Assembly (NCBI RefSeq): GCF_050876985.1
Contig: NZ_JBPAPP010000002.1
Strand: one strand, 5' to 3'
Source: Halopseudomonas sp002296055
Lineage (GTDB): Bacteria > Pseudomonadota > Gammaproteobacteria > Pseudomonadales > Pseudomonadaceae
Length of the DNA: 64,000 bases
In this document: positions 40,111 to 48,985 of the stretch, piece after piece
How the letters are laid out: every line of letters begins with the position of its first letter
Numbering within the stretch: position 1 is the stretch's first letter
The notes under the pieces: model-generated
Databases searched by the model: none
Seen by the model: only the letters and a program-made list of their open reading frames with translations
What the model was told of the DNA's origin: nothing
Position numbers and translations under genes: made by a program

Positions 40111-41430
40111 ATGGCCAAGAAACTCTTTATCCAGACCCACGGCTGCCAAATGAACGAGTATGACAGCTCGCGCATGGCAGACCTGCTCGGCGACCACCAG
40201 GCAATGGAGCTGACCGACAACCCCGATGAGGCGGATGTCATTCTGCTCAACACCTGCTCGATCCGCGAGAAAGCGCAGGAAAAGGTCTTTTCCGAGCTGG
40301 GACGCTGGCGCCCGCTGAAAGAGAAGAATCCCGAGTTGATCATCGGCGTTGGCGGCTGCGTCGCCAGTCAGGAGGGCACCGCCATCCGCGACCGCGCCTC
40401 CTACGTCGACGTGGTCTTCGGCCCGCAGACCCTGCACCGCCTGCCCGAGATGATCGACGCTGCGCGCACCACTCACCAGCCGCAGGTGGACGTCAGCTTC
40501 CCCGAGATCGAAAAGTTCGATGCCCTGCCCGAGCCGCGCGTGGATGGCCCCACCGCCTTTGTCTCGATCATGGAAGGCTGCAGCAAGTACTGCAGTTTCT
40601 GCGTAGTGCCCTACACCCGTGGCGAAGAAGTCAGCCGCCCGCTGGCTGATGTGCTGGGCGAAATCGTTCACCTGGCCGAGAACGGCGTAAAAGAAGTCAC
40701 CCTGCTGGGCCAGAACGTCAACGGCTACCGCTTTGACGGCACCGACTTTGCCGATCTGCTGCACGCGGTTGCCGCCATCGACGGTATCGAACGCATTCGC
40801 TACACCACCAGCCACCCGCTGGAGTTCTCCGACGCCATCATCCAGGCCCACGCCGAGATTCCGAAGCTGGTGAAATACCTGCACCTGCCCGTGCAATCAG
40901 GCTCCGACCGGGTGCTGGCGGCGATGAAGCGCAACCACACCGCACTGGAATACAAGTCACGCATCCGCAAGCTCAAAGCTGCGGTGCCGGACATTATCCT
41001 CAGCTCCGACTTCATCATCGGTTTCCCCGGCGAAACCGACCGTGATTTCGAGCAGACCATGAAGCTGGTTGAGGATGTGGGCTTCGACTTCTCCTATTCC
41101 TTCGTCTACAGCTCGCGCCCCGGCACCCCGGCCGCCGATCTGAACGACGACACGCCGATGGACGTGAAAAAGCAGCGCCTGCAAATCCTCCAGGCCCGCC
41201 TGAATCAGCAGGGCTTTGAGAACAGCCGCCGCATGGTCGGCACCACCCAGCGCATCCTGGTCAGCGACTTCTCCAAGAAGGACCCGGGCATGCTGCAGGG
41301 CCGCACCGAGCACAACCGCGTCGTCAACTTCCGCTGCAGCAATCCCGGCCTGATCGGGCAGTTTGTCGACGTCAACATCATCGAAGCGCTACCGCACTCA
41401 TTGAGAGGCGAACTCATAGCTGACAGCTGA
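40111..41430 (+). CDS. miaB: tRNA-2-methylthio-N6-isopentenyladenosine synthase
   Basis: 439-residue radical-SAM methylthiotransferase modifying A37 of tRNAs. N-terminal UPF0004 domain starts KKLFIQTHGCQMNEYDSS (Cys12 one of three auxiliary-cluster Cys) with NTCSIREKAQEK and VGGCVASQEG holding the others. The radical-SAM cluster is Cys157, Cys161 and Cys164 in GCSKYCSFC. A TRAM domain ends the protein (QRILVSDFSKKD..NRVVNFR). A TATAAT at 40072-40077 lies in its leader. Length and features are normal. Confidence 0.96.
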   Translation: MAKKLFIQTHGCQMNEYDSSRMADLLGDHQAMELTDNPDEADVILLNTCSIREKAQEKVFSELGRWRPLKEKNPELIIGVGGCVASQEGTAIRDRASYVDVVFGPQTLHRLPEMIDAARTTHQPQVDVSFPEIEKFDALPEPRVDGPTAFVSIMEGCSKYCSFCVVPYTRGEEVSRPLADVLGEIVHLAENGVKEVTLLGQNVNGYRFDGTDFADLLHAVAAIDGIERIRYTTSHPLEFSDAIIQAHAEIPKLVKYLHLPVQSGSDRVLAAMKRNHTALEYKSRIRKLKAAVPDIILSSDFIIGFPGETDRDFEQTMKLVEDVGFDFSYSFVYSSRPGTPAADLNDDTPMDVKKQRLQILQARLNQQGFENSRRMVGTTQRILVSDFSKKDPGMLQGRTEHNRVVNFRCSNPGLIGQFVDVNIIEALPHSLRGELIADS

Positions 41431-41437
41431 AAGCCTT

Positions 41438-41488
41438 AGCTGCAAGCTGCAAGCAGGCCGAGCTGGGTTCAGCTTGCGGCTTGTAGCT
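41438..41488. repeat. Long stem-loop repeat between miaB and phoH
   Basis: AGCTGCAAGCTGCAAGC (41438-41454) pairs with GCTTGCGGCTTGTAGCT (41472-41488) over 17 positions when two G-U pairs are allowed. Such AGCTGCAAGCTGCAAGC-type hairpins are frequent in Pseudomonas intergenic regions. It may end or stabilise the miaB message; there is no T-run. Confidence 0.6.
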
Positions 41489-41547
41489 TGTTACGCCTGA
41501 GCGTTATGCTGTACGCCCTTTAGCCACACGGCGCCATCTGGACCATT

Positions 41548-42564
41548 TTGAACGCATCCGCCCACATCCATCGTTTCAGCATCGAACCTATCGATCCTCG
41601 TCGTTTCGCCAGCCTTTGCGGCCAGTTCGATGAAAATCTCCGCCTGATCGAGCAACGCCTCGGCATCGAGGTGCGCAACCGCGGCAACCACTTCGAGCTG
41701 ATTGGCGACGACTCCCTGACCCGCGCCGCCGAGGCGGTATTGCGTCAGTTGTATCGTGAAACCCGCGACAATGACGCCTTAAGCCCGGACACCGTGCATT
41801 TGTATCTGCAGGAATCAGGGCTGGAGAGCCTGAGCGAAACCCTGGGCAATAGCGGCAGCAACCAGAAACCGGTGATTCTGCGCACTCGCAAGATGACCAT
41901 TCAGCCACGCGGCCCCAACCAGCAGAGTTACGTGCGCTCCATTCAGGAGCACGACATCAACTTTGGTATCGGCCCGGCCGGCACCGGTAAAACCTATCTG
42001 GCAGTGGCCTGCGCGGTCGACGCGCTGGAGCGCGAGCAGATTCGCCGCATCCTGCTGGTACGGCCGGCGGTAGAAGCTGGCGAGAAGCTGGGCTTTTTGC
42101 CGGGCGATCTGGCCCAGAAAATCGACCCCTATCTGCGCCCACTTTATGACGCGCTGTACGAGATGCTCGGCTTCGAACAAGTGACCAAGCTGATCGAGAA
42201 GCAGGTGATCGAGATCGCGCCGCTGGCGTACATGCGTGGCCGCACGCTGAACAACAGCTTTATCATTCTGGACGAGTCGCAAAACACCACGCTGGAACAG
42301 ATGAAAATGTTCCTCACGCGCATCGGTTTTGGCTCCACCGCCGTGATCACTGGCGACATCACCCAGGTCGATCTGCCGCGCGGGACGCGTTCGGGCCTGG
42401 CGCATGTCACCGAGGTGCTCAAGGACGTCAAAGGCATCGGCTTTACCCACTTCCAGTCCAAGGACGTGGTGCGCCACCCGCTGGTGCAACGCATTGTCGA
42501 AGCCTACGACCGCTTTGATGCGCTACAGGAAAGCGCCCGCCGGGAACGCCGCGATGACCATTGA
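41548..42564 (+). CDS. ybeZ: PhoH-like ATPase (YbeZ)
   Basis: 338-residue P-loop ATPase. Walker A GPAGTGKT at 142-149, Walker B FIILDESQNTT, and TGDITQVDLPRGTRSGL are the PhoH signatures; N-terminal 100 residues form a KH-like region. YbeZ works with the RNase YbeY in rRNA processing. The TTG start at 41548 matches the MNA...HRF start seen in Pseudomonas, with a weak ribosome site. Overlaps ybeY by 11 bases. Confidence 0.9.
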   Translation: MNASAHIHRFSIEPIDPRRFASLCGQFDENLRLIEQRLGIEVRNRGNHFELIGDDSLTRAAEAVLRQLYRETRDNDALSPDTVHLYLQESGLESLSETLGNSGSNQKPVILRTRKMTIQPRGPNQQSYVRSIQEHDINFGIGPAGTGKTYLAVACAVDALEREQIRRILLVRPAVEAGEKLGFLPGDLAQKIDPYLRPLYDALYEMLGFEQVTKLIEKQVIEIAPLAYMRGRTLNNSFIILDESQNTTLEQMKMFLTRIGFGSTAVITGDITQVDLPRGTRSGLAHVTEVLKDVKGIGFTHFQSKDVVRHPLVQRIVEAYDRFDALQESARRERRDDH

Positions 42565-43012
42565 GCTGGACATCCAGCGCGCCTCCAGCGCCGCTGATCA
42601 GCCTGACGACGACAGCTTCATACGCTGGGTCGGGCTGGCATTGGGTGCCGGTACCGACCGCGAGCTGACCATCCGTCTGGTGGACGCCGATGAGGGCCGC
42701 CAGCTGAACCACACCTACCGCGGCAAGGACTACGCGACCAACGTATTGTCCTTTCCCGCTGACCTGCCTGCTGAACTGGATTTGCCGCTACTGGGCGATC
42801 TGGTTATCTGCGTCCCTGTGGTGGCCAAAGAGGCCGCCGAACAGAACAAACCCCTGCTCGCCCACTGGGCGCACATGGTTATCCACGGCTGTCTACACTT
42901 GCTCGGCTATGATCACATCGACGACGATGAGGCCGAAGAGATGGAAAGCCTGGAACGGGAATTGCTGGCAGAACTCGGCATAGCCGACCCCTATCTTGAC
43001 GATGATGAGTAA
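42554..43012 (+). CDS. ybeY: Endoribonuclease YbeY
   Basis: 152-residue metal-dependent RNase needed for 16S rRNA 3'-end maturation and 70S quality control. Zinc site HGCLHLLGYDH at 111-121 (His111, His115, His121). The substrate Arg lies in HTYRGKDYATNVLSFP. The C-terminus is acidic (DPYLDDDE). Starts within the end of ybeZ and corC starts six bases after its stop. Confidence 0.95.
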   Translation: MTIELDIQRASSAADQPDDDSFIRWVGLALGAGTDRELTIRLVDADEGRQLNHTYRGKDYATNVLSFPADLPAELDLPLLGDLVICVPVVAKEAAEQNKPLLAHWAHMVIHGCLHLLGYDHIDDDEAEEMESLERELLAELGIADPYLDDDE

Positions 43013-43018
43013 GGATCA

Positions 43019-43858
43019 ATGAGCGAAGATCGATCGACCAACGGGCATAAGTCGTGGCTGGATAGGCTAGTCCAGGCTTTTGTCCATGAACCCAAGAACC
43101 GCCAGGAACTGCTCGAACTGCTGCGCGAGGCGCACAGCAACGAGGTCCTGGATATTGAGGCCCTGTCGATCATCGAGGGTGCACTACAGGTCTCGGACAT
43201 GCAGGTCCGCGACATTATGGTGCCGCGCTCGCAGATGACCACCATCAAGGCAACCCAAAGCCCGCGTGAATTCCTGCCGGCTGTGATTGAGGCGGCGCAC
43301 TCGCGCTTTCCGGTCATCGGCGAAAGCATCGATGATGTGCTCGGCGTACTGCTGGCCAAAGACCTGCTGCCACTGCTGCTGGAAGAAAACACCGAACGCT
43401 TCAACATCAAGGACATCCTGCGCCCGGCCACCTTTGTGCCCGAGTCCAAGCGCCTGAATGTACTGCTCAAAGAGTTTCGCGCCACCCGCAACCACATGGC
43501 GGTGGTCATCGATGAATACGGCGGCGTTGCTGGTCTGGTGACCATCGAAGACGTGCTGGAGCAGATCGTCGGTGACATCGAAGACGAGCACGATGTCGAC
43601 GAAGACAGCCAGATCAAGCCACTGCCCAGCGGCGACTATCTGGTCAAGGGTCTGACCCCGATCGATGAGTTCAACGAGCACTTTGATACCAGCTTCCCCG
43701 ACGAAGAGTTCGATACGGTCGGCGGCCTGGTGATGAATGCCTTCGGCCACCTGCCCAAGCGCAACGAGGTCGTCGAGCTGGACGGCTTCCGCGTGCGCGT
43801 GTTGAATGCCGACAGCCGGCGCGTCCACCTGCTGCGCGTTACCCTGGTCAACCGCTGA
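43019..43858 (+). CDS. corC: CorC-type CBS-domain protein (Mg/Co homeostasis)
   Basis: 279-residue cytoplasmic protein with two CBS domains about 65-185 (VRDIMVPRSQMTTIKATQSP, VVIDEYGGVAGLVTIEDVLE) and a C-terminal CorC_HlyC domain about 200-275 (DEFNEHFDTSFPDEEFDTVG, GHLPKRNEVVELDGFRVRVL). It lacks the DUF21 membrane domain, as in short CorC/YbeX. Role in Mg2+/Co2+ resistance; YbeX also links to ribosome maturation. AAGGA upstream. In the ybeZ-ybeY-corC-lnt operon. Confidence 0.93.
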   Translation: MSEDRSTNGHKSWLDRLVQAFVHEPKNRQELLELLREAHSNEVLDIEALSIIEGALQVSDMQVRDIMVPRSQMTTIKATQSPREFLPAVIEAAHSRFPVIGESIDDVLGVLLAKDLLPLLLEENTERFNIKDILRPATFVPESKRLNVLLKEFRATRNHMAVVIDEYGGVAGLVTIEDVLEQIVGDIEDEHDVDEDSQIKPLPSGDYLVKGLTPIDEFNEHFDTSFPDEEFDTVGGLVMNAFGHLPKRNEVVELDGFRVRVLNADSRRVHLLRVTLVNR

Positions 43859-43882
43859 GTCAATCGCGATAAGGAACACCCC

Positions 43883-45403
43883 ATGCACGCCCTGCTGAGC
43901 CGCCTGCGCGGCCCCGGCCTTATCGGCCACCTGATCGCCCTGGTTGCGGGCGCGCTCAGCACCCTGTCCTTTGCCCCCTATAACCTTTGGCCGCTGGGCA
44001 TGCTCTCGGTGGCCCTGCTCTATCAAGGCTTAAAGGAGGTTACGCCCGGGCAGGCAGCGTTACGCGGCGGCGCCTGGGGGTTGGGGCTCTTTGTCTCTGG
44101 CGTGTCCTGGATCTATATCAGCATTCACCTGCACGGCAATGCCTCCCCGCCGCTGGCCGCCTTCCTGACTGGCGGCCTGGAACTGGGCCTGGCCTGCTTC
44201 TTTGCGCTGATGACCTGGGTCTGGGCCCGGTTTATTCGCCCACAGGGCGCCTGGAGCGGCAGCCTGAGCTTTGCACTGTTGTGGTTTGCTCAGGAAATGT
44301 TCCGCGCCTGGTTCCTCACCGGCTTCCCCTGGCTGTATCACGGCTACGCCCACAGCCAGACCTGGCTGGCCGGCTGGGCGCCAGTCGGCGGTGTGTGGCT
44401 GCTGGGCGTGCTGTCGGTCTTCATGGCTTGCCTGCTGAGCGAGTGGCGGCTGCTGCGCAAACCGCTGCAGTTGGCGGGCGCTGCACTGCTGTTTGGCGCC
44501 ATCTGGGGCGGCGGCCTGTTACTGTCCTACATCGACTGGACGCAACCCACCGGCAAGCGTCTGAGCGTCAACCTGGTGCAGGCCAATATCGCCCAGTCCA
44601 ACAAGTGGGATCCGGCTTACATTACCCGCACGCTGGAGCTGTATCGCGACCTGACCTACGCACAGCCAGCCACCGACCTGGTGGTGTGGCCGGAAACCGC
44701 CGTACCTGTCCTGCAAAGCCAGGGAGCGTATTTCGTCGATGGTATCGCCGCCAATCTGGCTGAGGAAGGACGCACCCTGATAACCGGCATCCCGATCGAC
44801 ACCCAGGATGCCGATGGCCTGCGCATCTACAACGGCATCATGGTCGGTGGCAGCGAGCCGCGCAGCCAGTACATGAAGCAAAAGCTGGTACCCTTCGGCG
44901 AGTATGTGCCGCTGGAAGAGCTACTGCGCGGGCTGATCGACTTCTTTGACCTGCCCATGTCCAGCTTCAGCCGCGGCCCGGCCGACCAGCCACCGCTGCA
45001 GGCGGCCGGCTACGCGCTGGCACCGCTGATCTGCTACGAGGCCGTCTACCCTGACTTTGCGGCCCGGCTGGCCGCCCAGAGCGAGCTGCTTATCACCATC
45101 AGCAACGACAGCTGGTTTGGCTCCTCGATTGGCCCGCTGCAGCACCTGCAGATGGCGCAGATGCGCGCAATGGAGGCCCAGCGCTGGATGATTCGCGCCA
45201 CCAACAATGGCGTTACCGCCCTGATTGATCCGCGCGGCAGCATTCGTCAGCGCATACCGCAATTCCAGCAAGAGGTGCTCATTGGTGAGGTTCAACCCAT
45301 GACCGGCCTGACGCCCTACCTGCGCTGGCGCAGCTGGCCGCTGGTAGTGCTGGCTGCCTTGGTGCTAGTGCCGTGTGCCCTGCGGCGGCGCCAGCCCCGG
45401 TAA
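43883..45403 (+). CDS. lnt: Apolipoprotein N-acyltransferase
   Basis: 506-residue inner-membrane enzyme adding the third acyl chain to lipoproteins. About eight N-terminal membrane segments (1-215) then a nitrilase-like domain with the triad Glu271 (WPETAVP), Lys332 (YMKQKLVPFGEY) and Cys384 (LICYEAVYP). C-terminal membrane anchor near 482-500. Lipoproteins coded in this window (LptE, RlpA, SlyB-like and others) are its substrates. Its last 39 bases overlap a minus-strand gene. Confidence 0.96.
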   Translation: MHALLSRLRGPGLIGHLIALVAGALSTLSFAPYNLWPLGMLSVALLYQGLKEVTPGQAALRGGAWGLGLFVSGVSWIYISIHLHGNASPPLAAFLTGGLELGLACFFALMTWVWARFIRPQGAWSGSLSFALLWFAQEMFRAWFLTGFPWLYHGYAHSQTWLAGWAPVGGVWLLGVLSVFMACLLSEWRLLRKPLQLAGAALLFGAIWGGGLLLSYIDWTQPTGKRLSVNLVQANIAQSNKWDPAYITRTLELYRDLTYAQPATDLVVWPETAVPVLQSQGAYFVDGIAANLAEEGRTLITGIPIDTQDADGLRIYNGIMVGGSEPRSQYMKQKLVPFGEYVPLEELLRGLIDFFDLPMSSFSRGPADQPPLQAAGYALAPLICYEAVYPDFAARLAAQSELLITISNDSWFGSSIGPLQHLQMAQMRAMEAQRWMIRATNNGVTALIDPRGSIRQRIPQFQQEVLIGEVQPMTGLTPYLRWRSWPLVVLAALVLVPCALRRRQPR

Positions 45404-45622
45404 AGGTGTACGCTCGGCCAGCGCACAGAGTATTTGTTGCAGTAGCAACAGGTCAGCCTCACTAAGGCCCTTGAGCTCCAGCTCCGAGGGCAACTCTGCG
45501 TTACCGCCCATCCACTGTCGCGTGTGCGCCATATCCAGAGCCTGATCCAACCGTCGCAGCAAGCGGCTATAGCCACTGTCGGCAGAACGACTGACCAGCG
45601 TCTCTGAAATTCCTGCGCACAT
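45365..45622 (-). CDS. Small unknown protein, antisense to the lnt 3' end
   Basis: 85 residues from an ATG at 45622 with an excellent site (GGGAGGTGA) five bases upstream. A longer frame to 45808 would run into leuS and has no such site. Helical appearance: SRLLRRLDQALDMAHTRQW near 19-37 and LSEADLLLLQQILCALAERT near 53-72, so a small dimeric helical protein is possible. No homologue recognised. It overlaps lnt by 39 bases tail to tail and occupies the gap between lnt and leuS. Confidence 0.65.
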   Translation of the reverse strand: MCAGISETLVSRSADSGYSRLLRRLDQALDMAHTRQWMGGNAELPSELELKGLSEADLLLLQQILCALAERTPLPGLAPPQGTRH

Positions 45623-45802
45623 GCTGTCACCTCCCAGCGGATTTGCCCGTACCAGCAGGGTGCGGGCTTTCCTAGAGAATAGACGCCCCAAGACGCTTGC
45701 TAACGGCCCGACGACGAATGGCATAGCGACTACCTGAGGGGCGCCTGGTGGTGTATCCTGCCCCATTCCTTTTTCCTCCGTACGAGTCACCAGACCCACG
45801 CC

Positions 45803-48409
45803 ATGCAAGAACAGTATTCACCGAGTGAGATAGAAGCCGCCGCCCAGGCTGACTGGGATAACGCCGAGGCCTTCAAGGTCAGCGAAACCCCTGGTCAGGA
45901 CACCTACTACTGCCTGTCGATGTTTCCGTACCCAAGCGGCAAGCTACACATGGGGCATGTGCGCAACTACACCATCGGTGACGTGATCGCCCGCTACCAG
46001 CGGATGCAGGGCAAGAATGTGCTGCAGCCCATGGGCTGGGACGCTTTCGGCATGCCGGCAGAAAACGCCGCCATGAACAACAAGGTAGCCCCGGCTGCCT
46101 GGACCTACTCCAACATCGATTACATGCGCACCCAGCTGAAAAGCCTGGGACTGGCCATCGACTGGACCCGCGAAATCGCCACCTGCAAACCCGACTACTA
46201 CCGCTGGGAGCAGTGGCTGTTCACCCGCCTGTTCGAGAAAGGCATCATCTACCGCAAGAACGGCACCGTGAACTGGGACCCGGTCGACCAGACCGTACTG
46301 GCCAACGAACAGGTGATCGACGGCAAGGGCTGGCGCAGCGGCGCAGTCATCGAGAAGCGCGAGATCCCGATGTACTACTTCGCGATCACCAACTATGCCG
46401 ACGAGCTGCTCAGCTCACTGGATGAGCTGACTGGCTGGCCCGAGCAAGTCAAGACCATGCAGCGCAACTGGATCGGCAAGTCCACCGGGATGGAAGTCCA
46501 GTTCCCGTATGACACCGCCAGCATCGGCCACGACGGTACCCTCAAGGTGTTCACCACCCGCCCCGACACCCTGATGGGCGCAACCTATGTTGCCGTCGCC
46601 GCCGAGCACCCGCTGGCCAGCCAGGCCGCGGAAGGCAACGCCGAGCTGCAAGCCTTTATCGATGAGTGCAAGCGCGGCGGCGTGGCCGAGGCGGATATTG
46701 CCACCCAGGAAAAGAAAGGCCTGCCGACCCCGCTGTACGTGCTGCATCCGCTGACCGGCGAGAAGCTGCCCGTGTGGGTCGCCAACTACGTACTGATGGG
46801 CTACGGCGAAGGCGCGGTGATGGCCGTGCCGGCGCACGATGAGCGCGACTTTGCCTTTGCCAGCAAGTACAGCCTGCCGATCAAGCCGGTTATCCGCACC
46901 TCTGCCGGTGACGAAACACCCGAGCCGTGGCAAGACGCCTACGGCGAGAAAGGCGAGCTGATCAACTCCGAAGAATTCGACGGCCTGGACTACGACAGCG
47001 CCTTCACCGCTATCGGTGAAGTGTTGAAGCAAAAAGGCCTGGGCGAGCCGCGCACCCAGTTCCGCCTGCGCGACTGGGGCATCAGCCGTCAGCGTTACTG
47101 GGGCTGCCCGATCCCGATCATCCACTGCGACAGCTGCGGCGACGTACCGGTACCGGACGACCAGTTGCCCGTGGTATTGCCGGAAGACGTGATCCCCGAT
47201 GGTGCCGGCAGCCCGCTGGCGAAGATGCCTGAGTTCTACGAGTGCACCTGCCCGAAATGCGGCGCCGCTGCCAAGCGCGAAACCGACACCATGGACACCT
47301 TCGTCGAAAGCTCCTGGTACTACGCGCGCTACGCCAGCCCGCAGTACGATCAGGGCATGGTTGACCCGGCTGCGGCCAACCACTGGCTGCCGGTTGATCA
47401 GTACATCGGCGGTATCGAACACGCCATCCTGCACCTGCTCTACGCCCGCTTCTTCCACAAGCTGATGCGCGACGAGGGCCTGGTCAACAGCAACGAGCCG
47501 TTCAAGAACCTGCTGACCCAGGGCATGGTTCTGGCCGACACCTACTTCCGCCTGGAAGAAAACGGCTCCAAGACCTGGTTCAACCCGGCTGACGTTGATA
47601 TCGAGCGCGACGGCAAGGGCAAAATCATCGCCGCCACCCTGCGCAGCGACGGCCAGCCGGTCGAGATCGGCGGCACCGAGAAGATGTCCAAGTCCAAGAA
47701 CAACGGCGTTGACCCGCAGGCCATGATCGACCAGTACGGCGCCGACACCTGCCGCCTGTTCATGATGTTCGCCTCGCCGCCAGACATGAGCCTGGAATGG
47801 TCCGACTCCGGTGTTGAAGGCGCCCAGCGCTTCCTGCGCCGCGTCTGGCGCCTGAGCCAGCAGCATCACGCCAAGGGCCCGGCAGAAAAAGCTGACCTCA
47901 GCAACCTGAGCGACGACCAGAAGGCCGTACGCCGCGCCATTCATCTGGCCATCAAGCAGGCCAGCCAGGATATTGGCCAGCACCATAAATTCAACACCGC
48001 CATTGCCGCCGTCATGACCCTGATGAACGTACTGGAAAAGGCCCCGCAGGACGCCGAGCAGGACCGCGCGCTGCTGCACGAAGGCCTTGAGACTGTCGCC
48101 CTGGTACTGGCGCCGATTGCCCCGCACATCAGCCACAGCCTCTGGCAGTCGCTGGGTCACAGCGATGCGATCATTGATGCGCGCTGGCCGCAGGTTGACG
48201 AAAGCGCCCTGGTTCAGGACAGCCTGCAACTGGTGATTCAGGTTAACGGCAAGCTGCGCGGTCATATTGAAGTCGCCGCCGACGCCAGCCGCGAGCTGAT
48301 CGAAGCGACTGCCCGGGATAACGAGAATGTGCTGCGCTTTACCGAAGGACTGACGATCCGCAAGGTCATCGTCGTCCCCGGCAAGCTGGTCAACATTGTC
48401 GCCAACTGA
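45803..48409 (+). CDS. leuS: Leucyl-tRNA synthetase
   Basis: 868-residue class I synthetase. HIGH-equivalent HMGH within YPSGKLHMGHVRNY near 43-56, KMSKS in EKMSKSKNNGVDP near 627-639, the CP1 editing domain with FTTRPDTLMGATYVAVA and the MAVPAHDERDFAFA segment (editing Asp). The zinc-binding CTCPKCG is present. Length normal. No T-box or leader peptide seen. lptE and holA follow closely. Confidence 0.97.
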   Translation: MQEQYSPSEIEAAAQADWDNAEAFKVSETPGQDTYYCLSMFPYPSGKLHMGHVRNYTIGDVIARYQRMQGKNVLQPMGWDAFGMPAENAAMNNKVAPAAWTYSNIDYMRTQLKSLGLAIDWTREIATCKPDYYRWEQWLFTRLFEKGIIYRKNGTVNWDPVDQTVLANEQVIDGKGWRSGAVIEKREIPMYYFAITNYADELLSSLDELTGWPEQVKTMQRNWIGKSTGMEVQFPYDTASIGHDGTLKVFTTRPDTLMGATYVAVAAEHPLASQAAEGNAELQAFIDECKRGGVAEADIATQEKKGLPTPLYVLHPLTGEKLPVWVANYVLMGYGEGAVMAVPAHDERDFAFASKYSLPIKPVIRTSAGDETPEPWQDAYGEKGELINSEEFDGLDYDSAFTAIGEVLKQKGLGEPRTQFRLRDWGISRQRYWGCPIPIIHCDSCGDVPVPDDQLPVVLPEDVIPDGAGSPLAKMPEFYECTCPKCGAAAKRETDTMDTFVESSWYYARYASPQYDQGMVDPAAANHWLPVDQYIGGIEHAILHLLYARFFHKLMRDEGLVNSNEPFKNLLTQGMVLADTYFRLEENGSKTWFNPADVDIERDGKGKIIAATLRSDGQPVEIGGTEKMSKSKNNGVDPQAMIDQYGADTCRLFMMFASPPDMSLEWSDSGVEGAQRFLRRVWRLSQQHHAKGPAEKADLSNLSDDQKAVRRAIHLAIKQASQDIGQHHKFNTAIAAVMTLMNVLEKAPQDAEQDRALLHEGLETVALVLAPIAPHISHSLWQSLGHSDAIIDARWPQVDESALVQDSLQLVIQVNGKLRGHIEVAADASRELIEATARDNENVLRFTEGLTIRKVIVVPGKLVNIVAN

Positions 48410-48429
48410 TTTTGCAACGGAGAGCCAAG

Positions 48430-48978
48430 ATGTCACTGTCCACACCCCGCCTGCTGCTCAGCTGCGCCGTGCTCGGCGCTACCCTGCTCGCCTCCGGCTG
48501 CGGCTTTCACCTGCGCGGCACTGGTGTCGATAACGTTGAGCTGAACCAGCTCGACGTTACCGCCCACAACCGCTATGGGCCAACCTACCAGCAAGTGCTG
48601 CAGGCGCTGGAAATCGACGGCGTTGACGTCACCCCGAGCGCGCCCTACACGCTGCAGCTGCTGGAAGAAAACCAGAGCAGTCGAGCGGTCAGCTACACCA
48701 GCAGCTCGACCCCGGCGGAATACCAGTTGAGCAGCAGCCTGACCTACCAGATTGCCGATCGCCAGGGCCGCGCCTTGATTGGTCCCGAAACCATCGACAC
48801 GCAGCGTACCTATGTCAACGACAAGGACAACATCATCGGCACCACCGAAGAGGAAGAGCTGCTGCGCCGCGAGATGCGTCAGGACCTGACCCGTCAGTTG
48901 CTCTTTCGCCTCTCCAGTCTGACCGAGAGCGAGCTGTCCAGCCGCGAATCGCGTCTGGACCAGCAGCAGGGCAACTAA
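48430..48978 (+). CDS. lptE: LPS-assembly lipoprotein LptE
   Basis: 182-residue outer-membrane lipoprotein that plugs LptD for LPS insertion. Lipobox LASGC (Cys24), then GFHLRGTG, the family's opening. SSTPAEYQLSSSLTYQIADR and the TYVNDKDNIIGTTEEEELLR region are typical. Its ATG follows GGAGAG, 20 bases after the leuS stop, so it belongs to a leuS-lptE-holA operon. Confidence 0.94.
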   Translation: MSLSTPRLLLSCAVLGATLLASGCGFHLRGTGVDNVELNQLDVTAHNRYGPTYQQVLQALEIDGVDVTPSAPYTLQLLEENQSSRAVSYTSSSTPAEYQLSSSLTYQIADRQGRALIGPETIDTQRTYVNDKDNIIGTTEEEELLRREMRQDLTRQLLFRLSSLTESELSSRESRLDQQQGN

Positions 48979-48985
48979 GCAACGC

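Noticed and set aside
45404..45802. T-box or leucine leader peptide before leuS
   Set aside because: No T-box strand or run of Leu codons with a terminator; the region is occupied by a minus-strand small gene.
45365..45808. 147-codon version of the minus-strand gene beside lnt
   Set aside because: It would overlap the leuS start and its ATG lacks a ribosome site, while the ATG at 45622 has GGGAGGTGA.
46415..48445. 676-codon open frame antisense to leuS
   Set aside because: leuS is certain on the plus strand; the antisense frame mirrors its codon bias and matches no family.
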